In this document: positions 13,283 through 23,747 of the stretch, one piece after another
How positions within the stretch are numbered: the stretch's first letter is position 1
How the letters are laid out: each line of letters starts with the position of its first letter
Origin: Formicarius rufipectus
Lineage: Eukaryota; Chordata; Aves; Passeriformes; Formicariidae
Direction of reading: 5' to 3'
DNA length: 64,000 bases
Assembly: GCA_013399695.1 (NCBI GenBank)
Contig: VXAU01003165.1
Span: forward strand, 431,228-495,227
The notes under the pieces: generated by a model
Seen by the model: only the letters and a program-made list of their open reading frames with translations
The model's database searches: none
Told to the model about the DNA's origin: nothing
Made by a program: the position numbers and the translations under genes

Positions 13283-14424
13283 AATGAATGGGCTATGGCA
13301 ACTAAACACTGACATAGTGTTCAAGTACACTGATCAAACACAGTCCACTAAAGCAGAAGCATCAGCCCAGCGCAGTTTCTATTATTGTTCTATTACCATT
13401 TTTGTGGACTTTAGTGGGGTTCTAGTTTATATACCATCTTGTATGGTAAATTCGAAGTGTGTAAGTTGTATCATTCACCACATGGTGTTAAAGTGGCTAA
13501 AATTACAATGGCCTTATACTTTAAATAGAAAATGGGATAGGGTGAAAGAATCAAGAAAACAAATATCACAAATTCCAACACTATTTTAGCATTAATGCCA
13601 GCTGTTTCCTACTGGAACGAACAATGGTATCTAGGCTGACCTTTTATTATTGTTCTATTTAGGCACAGTCTTTTTTGGTATGTTGACTTGGACCTTAAAA
13701 TTATCAAGGAAGCAATTGACTTCAGTGCATGCATGGACAGACTTCTAAAGTAGTTCTGTGTGGTTCTGAACAGTAAGTACATGGTTTATGTTCTTGACTA
13801 CAACATCTTGACTTAGAGAGTTCTCTTGAAGCCTAAGATATAGTATTCCTGTATTGGGATGAGCTACAGTGAAACAACACGAAGACCATGAGTTCCCCTA
13901 TCTATCATTTCTCACCACAGTCTGATGGTAAAAATATAACACCTCATCTTTTTTATCTTTCTGTATATCACTGTTCAGTCCCCAATACTTCCTTTTCACC
14001 AAAACCTACTTGACAAAAATTGTAAAATTTGAAAAAAGCACTATGTCTTTTGTGTTGCAGAAATACAATCCGCATCAAGCCCAGCCTTTAAGTGAGACAA
14101 TCATCCAGCTGGAAGATACAAGCTGTCAGAAGTGTTTCATACAGACCGATTTTTAGACTGTTTTTGAATTTCATTGTGAGCTGACATCACACATTAGCCA
14201 CAAGTATCAACAACAGCAACTAGTACCAGAGGTGTACTGGTATTATTATTTCTGCATTAATTAAATTTCTCACATTCTAGCATTTTTCTCTTTTCAGACT
14301 TGTTTCTTTTGATTAGGAGATTTGCTAAAAGTAAAATTAGAGACTGAACAAGTTCTCTTATGCTAAAGCCCCAATTCCTATGTTCCTCACTCTGGCTTTG
14401 CTACCATAGGTTAATACCCAATCC

Positions 14425-14570
14425 TGTATTTGAAGGTCAGAAGAGACCACTGTGATCTCTAGTCTGAAGGGCCGTGAAACACAGACCATAGAATTTCACC
14501 CAGCAATTCCAGTGTCTAGCCAAGTAATTTGAGGCTGAACTAGAGCATATCTTTCAAAAAGTTAGCCAGC
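14425..14570 (-). mobile_element. Ancient CR1-type LINE 3' fragment
   Basis: The sequence AAGGTCAGAAGAGACCACTG followed by TGATCTCTAGTCTGA, then ACACAGACCATAGAATTTCACCC and AGAGCATATCTTTCAAAAAG, matches the shape of old CR1 3' ends known across birds, crocodilians and turtles. It is in the orientation of a minus-strand element. It is short, much diverged and has no terminal microsatellite, in contrast to the CR1 copies at 22.4 and 53.4 kb. Such copies are usually far older than the bird radiation. The boundaries are estimates. Confidence 0.65.
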
Positions 14571-14952
14571 AAACTCTTCAACATTTGTGGAACTTCATTG
14601 GCTTGAGTATGTTCGTTTAGCTCACTTGAGTAGATGTGATTTTTTAGGCTTTGAGTGTTCAGAGTCAAAACAACAAGCAAACAAAACTCATCTGCCAAAC
14701 CCCCAGGGGTTTCCATTATCAGTGATGGAAAGCATTGTTTGGATTCACAGAGCTCTGGGTCATTCTTGGAAGATACAACGTTTTTTAAATTTGTTAGCAT
14801 GTATAATATTTAGAGCTTAAAAAGAATGCGTCTTAGCAATAGCAAAATCCTTTGGCTGACCTCACAGGCAAATGGACACACAGATATCACAATTTCCACA
14901 GATTTTGGAAAGAGCAAACATTTGCAGCCTCTAAAAAGTAATCTTGACAGTG

Positions 14953-14999
14953 AAAAAAAAAAAAAAAAAAAAGGAGGTGGGGTTGGGGGCAGGAGAGGG
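14953..14999. repeat. A20 tract followed by a G-rich segment
   Basis: Twenty A residues (14953-14972) run into a purine-rich segment with G runs of four, five and three. Only three runs of at least three G are present, so a stable four-tetrad quadruplex is not supported. A two-tetrad form is possible. It resembles a retroposon tail, but no body or target duplication was found. Confidence 0.7.
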
Positions 15000-15489
15000 A
15001 GAAAAATACTCAATGCATCTTAAATATTTGAATACACACATACAGCTTTCCCACTAATGAAGGAAAATCTCATCCAGCATTTAAACCATCCAATCCACTT
15101 GCACAGACTGAAACAATTTTATTTTGTTGTGATTATTTAACTGTGTTCTCAAACTCCTGTTGAAGAGGAAGGATCAAGCTATACAATAGGTTACATTTCA
15201 GACAGATTAATAATTTGAGTAAGGTCCCAACTAGGTCTTTGGTAGAGGCTCAGCTCCAAGTGTAATGGAGCCTCATTTCAGTAAGTGAAACCCTTGCTTT
15301 TGTGGAAGAGATTTCACAATCAACACATCATCTTTTCCTGAAAGGCAAAGTAAAGCATATTTCTTTATGGAAAGAGTAGAGGCAAAAGAAGTACCAGTAG
15401 AATGACGAAGTACTGTAATAAGTCAAAACATATAGATAGGTTCTATTTCTATCCCTGCTACCAGTGTGGAAAATCTCTTCCTTTTCCCC

Positions 15490-15680
15490 ATGTTCATTTC
15501 GAAGGTTTGTCCTGGAAATCTAATTAAAATTGCAGGCCTAATTAAAGCTGTAAGTTTTCCAGAGCAAAGCCTATACTTGCTGTGATTGTGTTTGCATAAC
15601 ATACTAGTAAGCACCAGCACAAATATTTTAATGCTGCTTGCTGTTATATGTAATAGACCCAAGTCAGACAAGAACAAGAG
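15490..15680. promoter_or_regulatory. Candidate conserved noncoding block with homeodomain sites
   Basis: Two TAATTAAA sites lie about 16 bases apart (CTAATTAAAATTGC and CCTAATTAAAGCTG, 15520-15550), followed by TTTGCATAAC near 15591. Clustered homeodomain and octamer-like sites in otherwise non-repetitive sequence are common in developmental enhancers. No alignment was available, so this is a prediction. Confidence 0.25.
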
Positions 15681-17447
15681 TGAGGAGGAAGGTGTTCAAC
15701 CTTCTGAAATAAAGTAATTTGAAATACCTGAGGGAGTAGAAAGTTAAGATACTAAGAACAATAAAAAAGCAGAAAGGAGAAAAAGATGGGGGAAATGGGA
15801 ATGGTACTGAAGAGACAAGTCCTGAGTGGAGATTTTTTTAAAAATAAAAACAGTCTAAGTTTGAAGTCAAATTGCAGACTGGCATTTCCTGATGGGTCAT
15901 TTGCAATGTGTTACATCAGTGTGCCGCAGAAATAGGATGGATATTACACAGCTAAAGCTTTGAAGACTGCTTGGATTGCCAGTATGGAGCCTGCCTTCAC
16001 CTTTATTACTGAAGGAGGATGATTTTATTTGCCTAGTGCAATGCATTATACCCATAAATTCCATCCACTCAGCAAGTCAAATTAATGCTAACCTACAAGA
16101 TACATTAGGTATGTGTTTAAATCAGTCACTTAAGATATACTGCAACCTAGTTTCTATCCAGGTTTGCAATATATTTACCATTAAAATACTCAGAAAACAT
16201 TCTTCAAGATGCATTGTTTGTTGAGGTGTTTCACCTTTGCCAGCAATGTAAAGATGTAAAGAATACAAGATCTAATTTGTGTTGCTCCATGATCACTACC
16301 AATGAAACTGCAGGCTGCCAAAACATTCCAGTGCCATGGGAAAATGCACTCAGCTGAAACACATTAGTTAGTCATGTAATAGCAAAATCTACTGCTTTCC
16401 ACCATGAATAGTTTGCACTGGGATTATGTGAGAATGTGAAATCTTTTCAGGTGATAGTAGAAAGAGAAAAGCTGATGCATTAGGTTTTACTGGTATATGG
16501 AAAAATTAAGGTCTACTTAACAGTGATGTTCAAATTTTCTCCACTTACCATATTATCCTATTTTACATAGTATTAAACATTTGTGGGCATAATCAATTAT
16601 GCACTATAATGTGTATGTATGAATTATCAAAAATAATTTCAGAGTTAACAAACTGATTTCTATAGTTGCAGAGCTACATGTACTGCAATCATTTTAGATG
16701 AGTGAAGGGTAGCAAACACAAAAGGAAAAAAAATCGTAGTGAAAATTCAGAATGCACAAGTTTCCCTAGAGGGAATGCAGGATGTAGATACATTTCTACA
16801 GCATGTGTCACTCCTTTGTCAATATTTACCCAGCAAGCGGAATGATAATGAGCAATCATTATTAAACTCAGTCTTCTAAAAGAATAGTTTCTGCCTCTTG
16901 ATACAGTTGCTCTGTGTAAATTATGCCAGGGATTATGCTTGGATTGTGCCATTGGCATAGTTATTTCAGATCTACATCTTGTTTCCAGATGGTTCATCTG
17001 TTTGTTTCTTTAATATATTCAAGATTCATTGTGTTTGCCACAAATTTACACATTTTTAATGTTGGTTACTCAGATAAATCTGGTCTTAGACAAAGGATAA
17101 AGAAATAACATCCGTAGGTTTTCATGCTAATGCTAACTTAAAAATTCCCCTAAACAGTGAAAGCACAATAAAGTTTTTGAAAGATTAGCCAAACATTAGC
17201 GGTTTCCTTGCTCATTAAATATCATAGGAAACAAAACAGATCTGCTCAGTTTTAGTGCAGGAAGCCAAGACATGCATGAGGCTATCTATGGCCCGTATTT
17301 TTCCTGCCAAGTTTCAGACTTTTTTTCCCATTCTTGAAATAAACAGTATTCATACAAGGCAGATTCAGACAGTCATCCCTTCTAAGCACTTTCTAGTACT
17401 CCTTTTTTCAAAAACAGCTACTGCTTGCATCTACAGGGGAGAAAAGT

Positions 17448-17547
17448 AAAAAAAAAAAAAACAAACAAAAAAAAAAAAAAAAAAAAAAAACAAACAAAAA
17501 AAAAAAAAACAAACAAAAAAAAAACACCAAACCAAACCAAAAAACAC
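17448..17547. repeat. Interrupted A-tract with CAAAC punctuation
   Basis: The tract is built as A14, CAAAC, A24, CAAAC, A14, CAAAC, A10, then a degenerate (CCAAA)n end. The regular CAAAC interruptions suggest expansion by slippage or unequal exchange of an A-run-plus-CAAAC unit. An AATAAA lies about 110 bases upstream (near 17,338), so a retroposed transcript tail is possible, but no gene body or target duplication is visible. The tract is likely to be length-variable and prone to assembly error. Confidence 0.9.
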
Positions 17548-18954
17548 GCAGTAAGACTCAATTCTAAGCTATTTTCAAGGTTTTGTGGAACCCCATAACA
17601 TCAATATATTTTCCCCTTGTATCTTCCATGCATTTATTAGAAGACTGTTCACAGAGGACAGAAAAGGATCCATCATTTCTACAAGAGGTTTGCATTTCTG
17701 GTACATATTTTTATATACAGGAGATGTTGTAAGTGTCTAATAAAATAAGGATTCCATCGGCTACTGTCTTCATACAGCTTAGACTCCCAAGGCTCCTGGC
17801 TTAGTTAGGCAATTAAGGCAAATAATTACTATCCCAAGCATACAGGTGAGAAGTGGGCATAGGAGAGTGAATTGCTCAGGTCAAAAAAGACTGGGAGACA
17901 TTCAAATGGAGCTCAAGTCCAGTGCATCATACATTTTTCACTATATTGTACTAGTAAAGGAATGGGGGGAGTGTGACATTTTAAGAGCTTTGTCTGACAT
18001 TAAAACTGTAAGGGAAACAACATTCTCTGAAGGCTGACTTTTCTGCTTCACAAATAAATCGCATTGTATTACAGAAACTCAAGAAACAGATCTGCACGGC
18101 ATAGCTGTTTGTAGAAAATACAGAACCATAATCTCTTGTCAAGCCTCCCCCAAAGTTTTGTTAGCTGTGTGAAATTAAGTTTAACCCCAAGGTGTAGCAT
18201 GCCCACTCCTATTTTATTATAACTACCACTAAATGCTGATAAAGAAGCAGAAGCCAAGCTCAGCATCTTGGCCCATGTCAGAGAAAGGATTATATAGCAG
18301 CATAGACAGTAGGTTCCTAGAGGCCATTTCAGAGACAACTCCTCATGTACTGTTGCACTTTCATATTCAGCTCCAATGCTTATAGGCGGTGTCTCTAAAT
18401 TTTGGGAGTCTTTATGTAATAGGTATTAATTTATGGAACATACACTAGCTATGGATTTCTACTCAGCTACCTGATAGTTTTGACTTCCAACTATCAGCTC
18501 TCATAAAATATTTCCCTCTCCAAGCCCTGTCTACTTGAGTACCTCACTCTCCCTAGAGAAATGCTACTCAGCAAGCTACTCTGTACTCTCTCTTAGCTTT
18601 CCTAAACTCATTACTAACTAGTGGTTCGGTAACCAAAAACCCAACCTCCTGTTAAAAGCAACCATCATTCCTCATCACCAGTCAGGTACCTCAGCAACAA
18701 TCCCCAGTGGGGAAAATTTATGCCTCTCCTTATTGCTATTAGAAGCCTTTGAAAATACTTCCATGATTGGAAAGTCTGATCAGATGAGGGAGCAATCAAA
18801 GAGGCTGGATGGTTGCTCAGCCATTATCCAAGACCTTACATATAAGTTGCAAAGCAATTATAGCAGAAGCTACAAAAGTTACTATGGGAGGTTTTCTGCA
18901 GTAAACACTGTCTGAAAGATAAGCCTTGCTCTTACAGTTAAAAATCTCTAATTA

Positions 18955-18967
18955 CATATATATATAT
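18955..18967. repeat. Short (AT)n tract
   Basis: About six AT units. A simple repeat with no further context. Confidence 0.8.
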
Positions 18968-21753
18968 TTTAACTGTTTGTGGAAGGGCTTCTTGGTTTTT
19001 GTGCTTATACCCAGAATAAAGCCATTTTGAAGTGGAGCTTCAAAATTGTATAATTCTGAACTACACTTTTCGGGTCAAGTGTAAAAACCTACACCTGAAA
19101 GACAACTGGAAATTGATGCAAAAGTTCACCCAGTTCTTGTTTTGCTGTGAATCCAAAAGTATAAACAATTTCCTTCGGCTCATCAAGAATCTATGGTTAA
19201 ATAAATATAAAGCCAGCCAGCTTTTCCTGCAATTCCTGTATTTTCCCAAGTTATTAAATTGCAACTTTTCTGTTGGAAACACTTCAGAAAATAAGAAATA
19301 ACTTATTCTTCATGGCCATTGATACAACTCTCAAACTGGATCCCCATCTCCCAAGTCAAACAAATAGTAGCAAAAGCAGGACAGGGTTATCAGAATTTCT
19401 TTGCTACACCTACAAAACCCATAGATTTGATAGAACCATGTCTGTCGTCTTTTACTGTGGAGCGGTTCTGGAAATCATAATCACGACAGGTTTGTCAGAT
19501 ACAATGAAGTCAAAAGCCAAAGCCCCACTACAGAGGAGCGAACAGCTATAGAAACAAGCTCAAGTAATTCTGTTCCTCAGTGCTATAGAACTAGAAACAC
19601 CATATTAAGCAATGCAACCATTCCCTTGGGGTTCTGTTGCCTAAAAAGCTTCAGTTACCCATGCTGAAAATAACAATGCCACACATTTGCAGAACACTTG
19701 TGGAATCTTTGCAAACAGTGAGCATATGTTCAGGTCTGTTTTTGAGACCAAGAAATGAAAAATATCTTCAGTCTTTTAAAACTGCTAAAAGTTCCTAGAG
19801 TTTATTTGTACATACATATTATTAATTAGTGGCAACATTAAGAATTGCATGTAACATTATACTTGCAATTATCTTGATAAAGTTTTGGCTTGGTGAACAG
19901 AACGTTAAATCGAGCACTTAGTAAAGTACTTCAAAAGTCACAAAGAAAGCTTTGGAACCAAAATAACGAAAATGAAGCTCTCCTATTCCCCAGTCCTGGG
20001 CCTCAACCCCAGGAATCCTTGCTCTGTGCTTCACAGTCTTTTTTTCCAGAGTACAAAAAAGGCACCATTTCTGCTGCCACAGAAGCATGTTCACTCTTCT
20101 TCAGACAGTACATTTGCAATCCATCAGTTAACATTCTGCGTTAGATAACGAACCATTAACACCATTCACCTGCACTGTGATGAAAATGATATCTCTACTC
20201 GTTATTTGAATAGGCAACAAAAGAAACAGAGCCCACATATGGTTTTAAAAATCTATCTATCAGCTCACAGTGGCATGTCACATCAAGAAGGCTGAACAAA
20301 TATGGAAAAAATTGTTGTTTAATGGGGAGAAATACAGTAAAATTGTTTATAGTGGGGCAGTAAGTTCTTAGTGGCAAAGTAAATTACAAACAGATTTTTC
20401 AATGACATTTTAAGACTTCATATTAGTTTCTTATGTACTGTTCAAAAATCAATTTTGCATGGAATTTCTGTGAGTGTTCCATTATTAATAAAGCAGCCAG
20501 CAGTAGGCAACTGTGGTTGTGCTCTTGCAACAGCAACACCTAAGGGGGAAGAATGCTGCCACACATAGGCCTTGCTTTAGAGGACTCAGCCCTGAATTCC
20601 TTGCACTGTGAATCTCTGCCTGGGATTAAGCCCTTATGCCATATATAATCAAAAGAATGTCAAAGGCTGGGGAGGAGGTGAATTATTGATATATCTCTGC
20701 AGGTCTTCATTTTACCTAACTCAAAGTAATTTAGCTTCTGTGAGCATTAAATTCATCTGCAACCTTGTACAATTAAATTCAGATGGAAATTCTCATAGAA
20801 ACCAGTTAGAAAAATGTGTGAGAATCTAAAAAAGAATGTTTACATAGATACAGAATGGATTTAAATTATCTCTCATTGTGCATGCCAAACAATATTTTAT
20901 AAGCAAAAATAGTATTTTTTTTTTACTGAACAAGTCATCTTTTTTATGTAACTCACTCTGGTTGCTGCATTTTTCCATATCATATATGTAGAAGGCATGG
21001 TTCTGATTTCAGGACTAATGATCAGAATTAGGATATCTTTATCCCAGTAATGTCATGTAATCCACATCTATCTCAAATTGCAATTCCCACTGTGCACCTC
21101 ATCTTCAATTTACATATTCCTGAGAGAACTGCAGATCTCAGCTTTTTAGGACATACTGACGCATGTGTTTGAGTTTAAGCACATGTTTAAGTGCTTTCAC
21201 AAACAGACCTGGACTGAGACTTTCACAATGACGAGATACAATGCAGAGCTAGATCCAAAATACAGAAGATTAAAGTGCTTTAGGAAAGTTAGCAGACAGG
21301 AGAGACAGCTGTTGCCCTCAAAAACTCTGATTAATTGCCTGAGGCTGATGTGACCTGTGGTTTTTTTAGATTTCAAATGAAGAGTTAAATGTTCTTTCCT
21401 ATGCTCAGTGAATTAATATCTATGAAAGGAAACTGTATTTCCAACTGATCCCCATGTTTACAAATTAGTAATGAAAATTTTCTAATAAAGTCCACTTGAA
21501 TAAGGAATTTCATATTCTAAAGAAAAATCATAGCCCAACATTATTGTATAGCATATTATATAATAGAGAAGTCTGTGTACCTTGATTGGTTAACAGATGA
21601 AATCTGAACAGTCCCTAATACAACCTAATTCATTGTTCAGAATTTATGAGACTCATCATCATTTAATTAACAATATAAATATTAAAAAACATTTTCTAAT
21701 AAAATTTTATAATTGTAATAAGACACTCCACTATATGAGTTATGGAGTATTAA

Positions 21754-21786
21754 TTCACACCCAGTTGTGTTGAAACTGGGTGTGAA
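21754..21786. repeat. Perfect 13-bp inverted repeat (hairpin)
   Basis: The arms TTCACACCCAGTT (21754-21766) and AACTGGGTGTGAA (21774-21786) are exact reverse complements around the 7-base loop GTGTTGA. The stem stops abruptly at both outer ends. No mismatches have accumulated, which is notable in old noncoding DNA. It may be a young palindrome, a transposon-end relic or a structured RNA element. The stem is too short for a typical microRNA precursor. Confidence 0.88.
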
Positions 21787-22290
21787 GGAATAGATCATAA
21801 TTCATGACTTGTCATGTCCTAGTGCCAAAAATAAAAATGCAGACAAAATAAAATGGAATAATACCTTGCAGAGACAAATTAGCTAAAATTCATGTTATTA
21901 ATATAATTTATTGTTCCAGCTTTTTATTAACCAGCTTCTCACATACTGTGCAATGCCTAATCTCATAGTCCTTACTCATGGAATAAGTCTGCTTCAGCAG
22001 ACAGTGATGTGATGGTGGTGACCTCAGAGATCTTGCCAGGAACACTCATAGACATGCTGATATTTGCACCAGCCAAGAACTTGGCAAATTAGTTTAATGA
22101 GCACTTTTTTCTAGTGAAAGGAGTCCAAAACAATGGTTCTTAACTAATTAGGCTGAGTGACATGTTTTCATAAATTCAAATAATACATTGATTTGTCAAA
22201 ATTACAATTTAACTACAATGATTCAAGAATCTTAGTAGAACCAGACTAATGGTTTTACTCCCAAAGAATGGGAATAAAAAAACTAGAAAT

Positions 22291-22329
22291 TCAAAATGTA
22301 TTTCCAGTTTCCAACTGGAAATTTTTTGA
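22291..22329. repeat. Interrupted hairpin, 10-bp plus 6-bp stems
   Basis: The inner arms ATTTCCAGTT (22300-22309) and AACTGGAAAT (22313-22322) enclose a 3-base loop. The outer arms TCAAAA (22291-22296) and TTTTGA (22324-22329) add a second stem across a small internal loop of 3 and 1 bases. It lies just upstream of the CR1 copy at 22.44 kb, with no evident link. Confidence 0.75.
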
Positions 22330-22437
22330 TTTTTCACTTCAGATTCATATTTATTTTTAATTGGTAAATATTTTTAACACGTGTTCATGCTAAGTAAGGT
22401 ATTTTCATTTGTTCTGTCATCCTGAATGTTGGTTATT

Positions 22438-22650
22438 TCATAGAATCATTAAGGCTGGAAAAGACCTCTAATATCAACTCCACCCTTTAACCAAACACCA
22501 CCATGTCAACTAAACCATAGCACTAAGTGCCATATTGAGTCATTTCTTGAACACTTCCAGAGATGGTGACTCCTACCACCTCCCTGGGCACCTTCCAATT
22601 CCTGACCACCCTTTCAGTGAAGAAAATTCTCCTGATGTCCAGCCTGGTTC
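22438..22650 (-). mobile_element. CR1 LINE, 5'-truncated 3' end
   Basis: The sequence starts TCATAGAATCATTAAGGCTGG and continues with AAAAGACCTCTAATATCA, the AACACCACCATG motif, a CACTTCCAGAGATGGTGACT block and CCACCTCCCTGGGCACC. These are landmarks of an avian CR1 3' region read backwards, so the element is on the minus strand and its 3' end is at the left. CR1 encodes an endonuclease and reverse transcriptase; this copy keeps only a few hundred bases and no ORF. Its 3' end (GGCTGGAAAAGACC) belongs to a different subfamily from the copy at 53.4 kb (GAGTTGGAAGGGA). A few small deletions are apparent. Confidence 0.93.
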
Positions 22651-23675
22651 TGTCAAGAAAATGGAGGGTTTGCGCATACATGTTTAAAACACAGAGCTTT
22701 CAGAGGTTTAAGTTGTGTAAATATTAGAGATGCTTGAATTTGAATCAAGGCCCATCCTGGATATCAGCCATCCACTTCTGGAATATCTGATGCAAATTTT
22801 TGTCTATCTCAAGACAAAATAGAATGATTCAGTCAGTTCCACAAAAGATCCTCGGTGTGCATCCCTTGTCTGGTTGCAAGATGGAATGTTGAAATACTGT
22901 AAATCCAAAACAGAAATTAAGAGGAATTTGAACTTTATTCTGGTTCTCAGTGAGTGCAACCAAAGTACAAGAATTCTATCCCTGCTCCACATGGACCACA
23001 AGAGATAGCCTGTCTCAAATACCAGGAACTCTGCACAATGTTATCCATGTACCCAAGCATTTGCACTGATGACAAATGACTGGACATGCCTCCATCCCAC
23101 AGTGGACTCCATTTTAGCCACAACATGAGACATTTCCTGTCATATTATAGAGAAGTGAGTTAGGGACCCTGGGGAAACAATTCAGATTGCAAGAAGAATT
23201 CAGCTGCTTGCAATCCACTTTTTGCACATCTGATTAATTCCAGGAAGGGCGACATAGAACAAACAATGGGGCAAAACATTATTTTCTGTTGGACCAGATC
23301 CAATCATGACCCATAAACTGACAAAAGATGCTACAGACCCAGTTCCCTAAGACATGCATCTTACTATAGGAAAGCTCCCTACTGCCCTTCCTCTCCAGTG
23401 AATGCTAGTTCTGTCATTTCCCAGTGATCTGCTCTACTTGTCTTTTCAAAGGCTCTGAAATAGCTGGTACTGATAACATTTACAGACAACTGTGTGGCTA
23501 CTATAACTGTAAATCTCTATCCCGCTCACCCAAGCAAAGAATCTGATGCAAGCTAGAAAATGCAGAGGAATGGATTACATTAATTAAGCAATAACTCAGT
23601 TCTTGTTCAAACTTATCTGACATATGAGAAGAGAGAACAACATTGGCTCTTTGTATTAGGGTGGCTGAACATCAA

Positions 23676-23747
23676 GGGTGAAATCTTGGCCCTTGCAAAA
23701 TTAGTGGGAAATTTGCCATTGACTTCAATGGAGCCAGGATTTGACCC
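23676..23747. repeat. Palindromic MITE-like relic
   Basis: A 72-bp segment begins GGGTGAAATCTTGGCCC and ends GGAGCCAGGATTTGACCC. The ends are near-perfect inverted copies of each other, and CCATTGACTTCAATGG, itself palindromic, lies inside. Sequences of this type recur in bird, turtle and crocodilian DNA and resemble non-autonomous DNA-transposon remnants. I cannot name the family with certainty, and no flanking target duplication was identified. Confidence 0.55.

Larger units (their letters stand above)
888..14424. other. Long mostly unique AT-rich region, no confirmed gene
   Basis: This stretch is unique-looking noncoding DNA. It contains short homopolymers, for example T runs near 6,050, 9,555 and 13,266 and an (ATT)n tract at 3,863. 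The items listed separately inside it are a hairpin (5,227), an exon-like block (6,256), two X-box-like motifs (10,848 and 11,058) and a GC-richer open block (11,426). Open frames elsewhere in it lack recognisable domains, many begin at non-ATG codons, and their lengths are as expected for random sequence. Apart from those items I see no repeat family or RNA gene. Confidence 0.5.
14571..22437. other. Unique AT-rich region, no gene recognised
   Basis: This is mostly unique noncoding sequence. It includes an A20 tract with a G-rich neighbour (14,953), a candidate conserved block near 15.5 kb, a long interrupted A-tract (17,448), a short (AT)n tract (18,955) and two hairpins (21,754 and 22,291), all listed separately. 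I see no convincing exon or RNA gene. Confidence 0.5.

Noticed and set aside
14973..14999. G-quadruplex candidate after the A20 tract
   Set aside because: Only three G runs of three or more bases; a fourth is missing, so a standard quadruplex is not supported.
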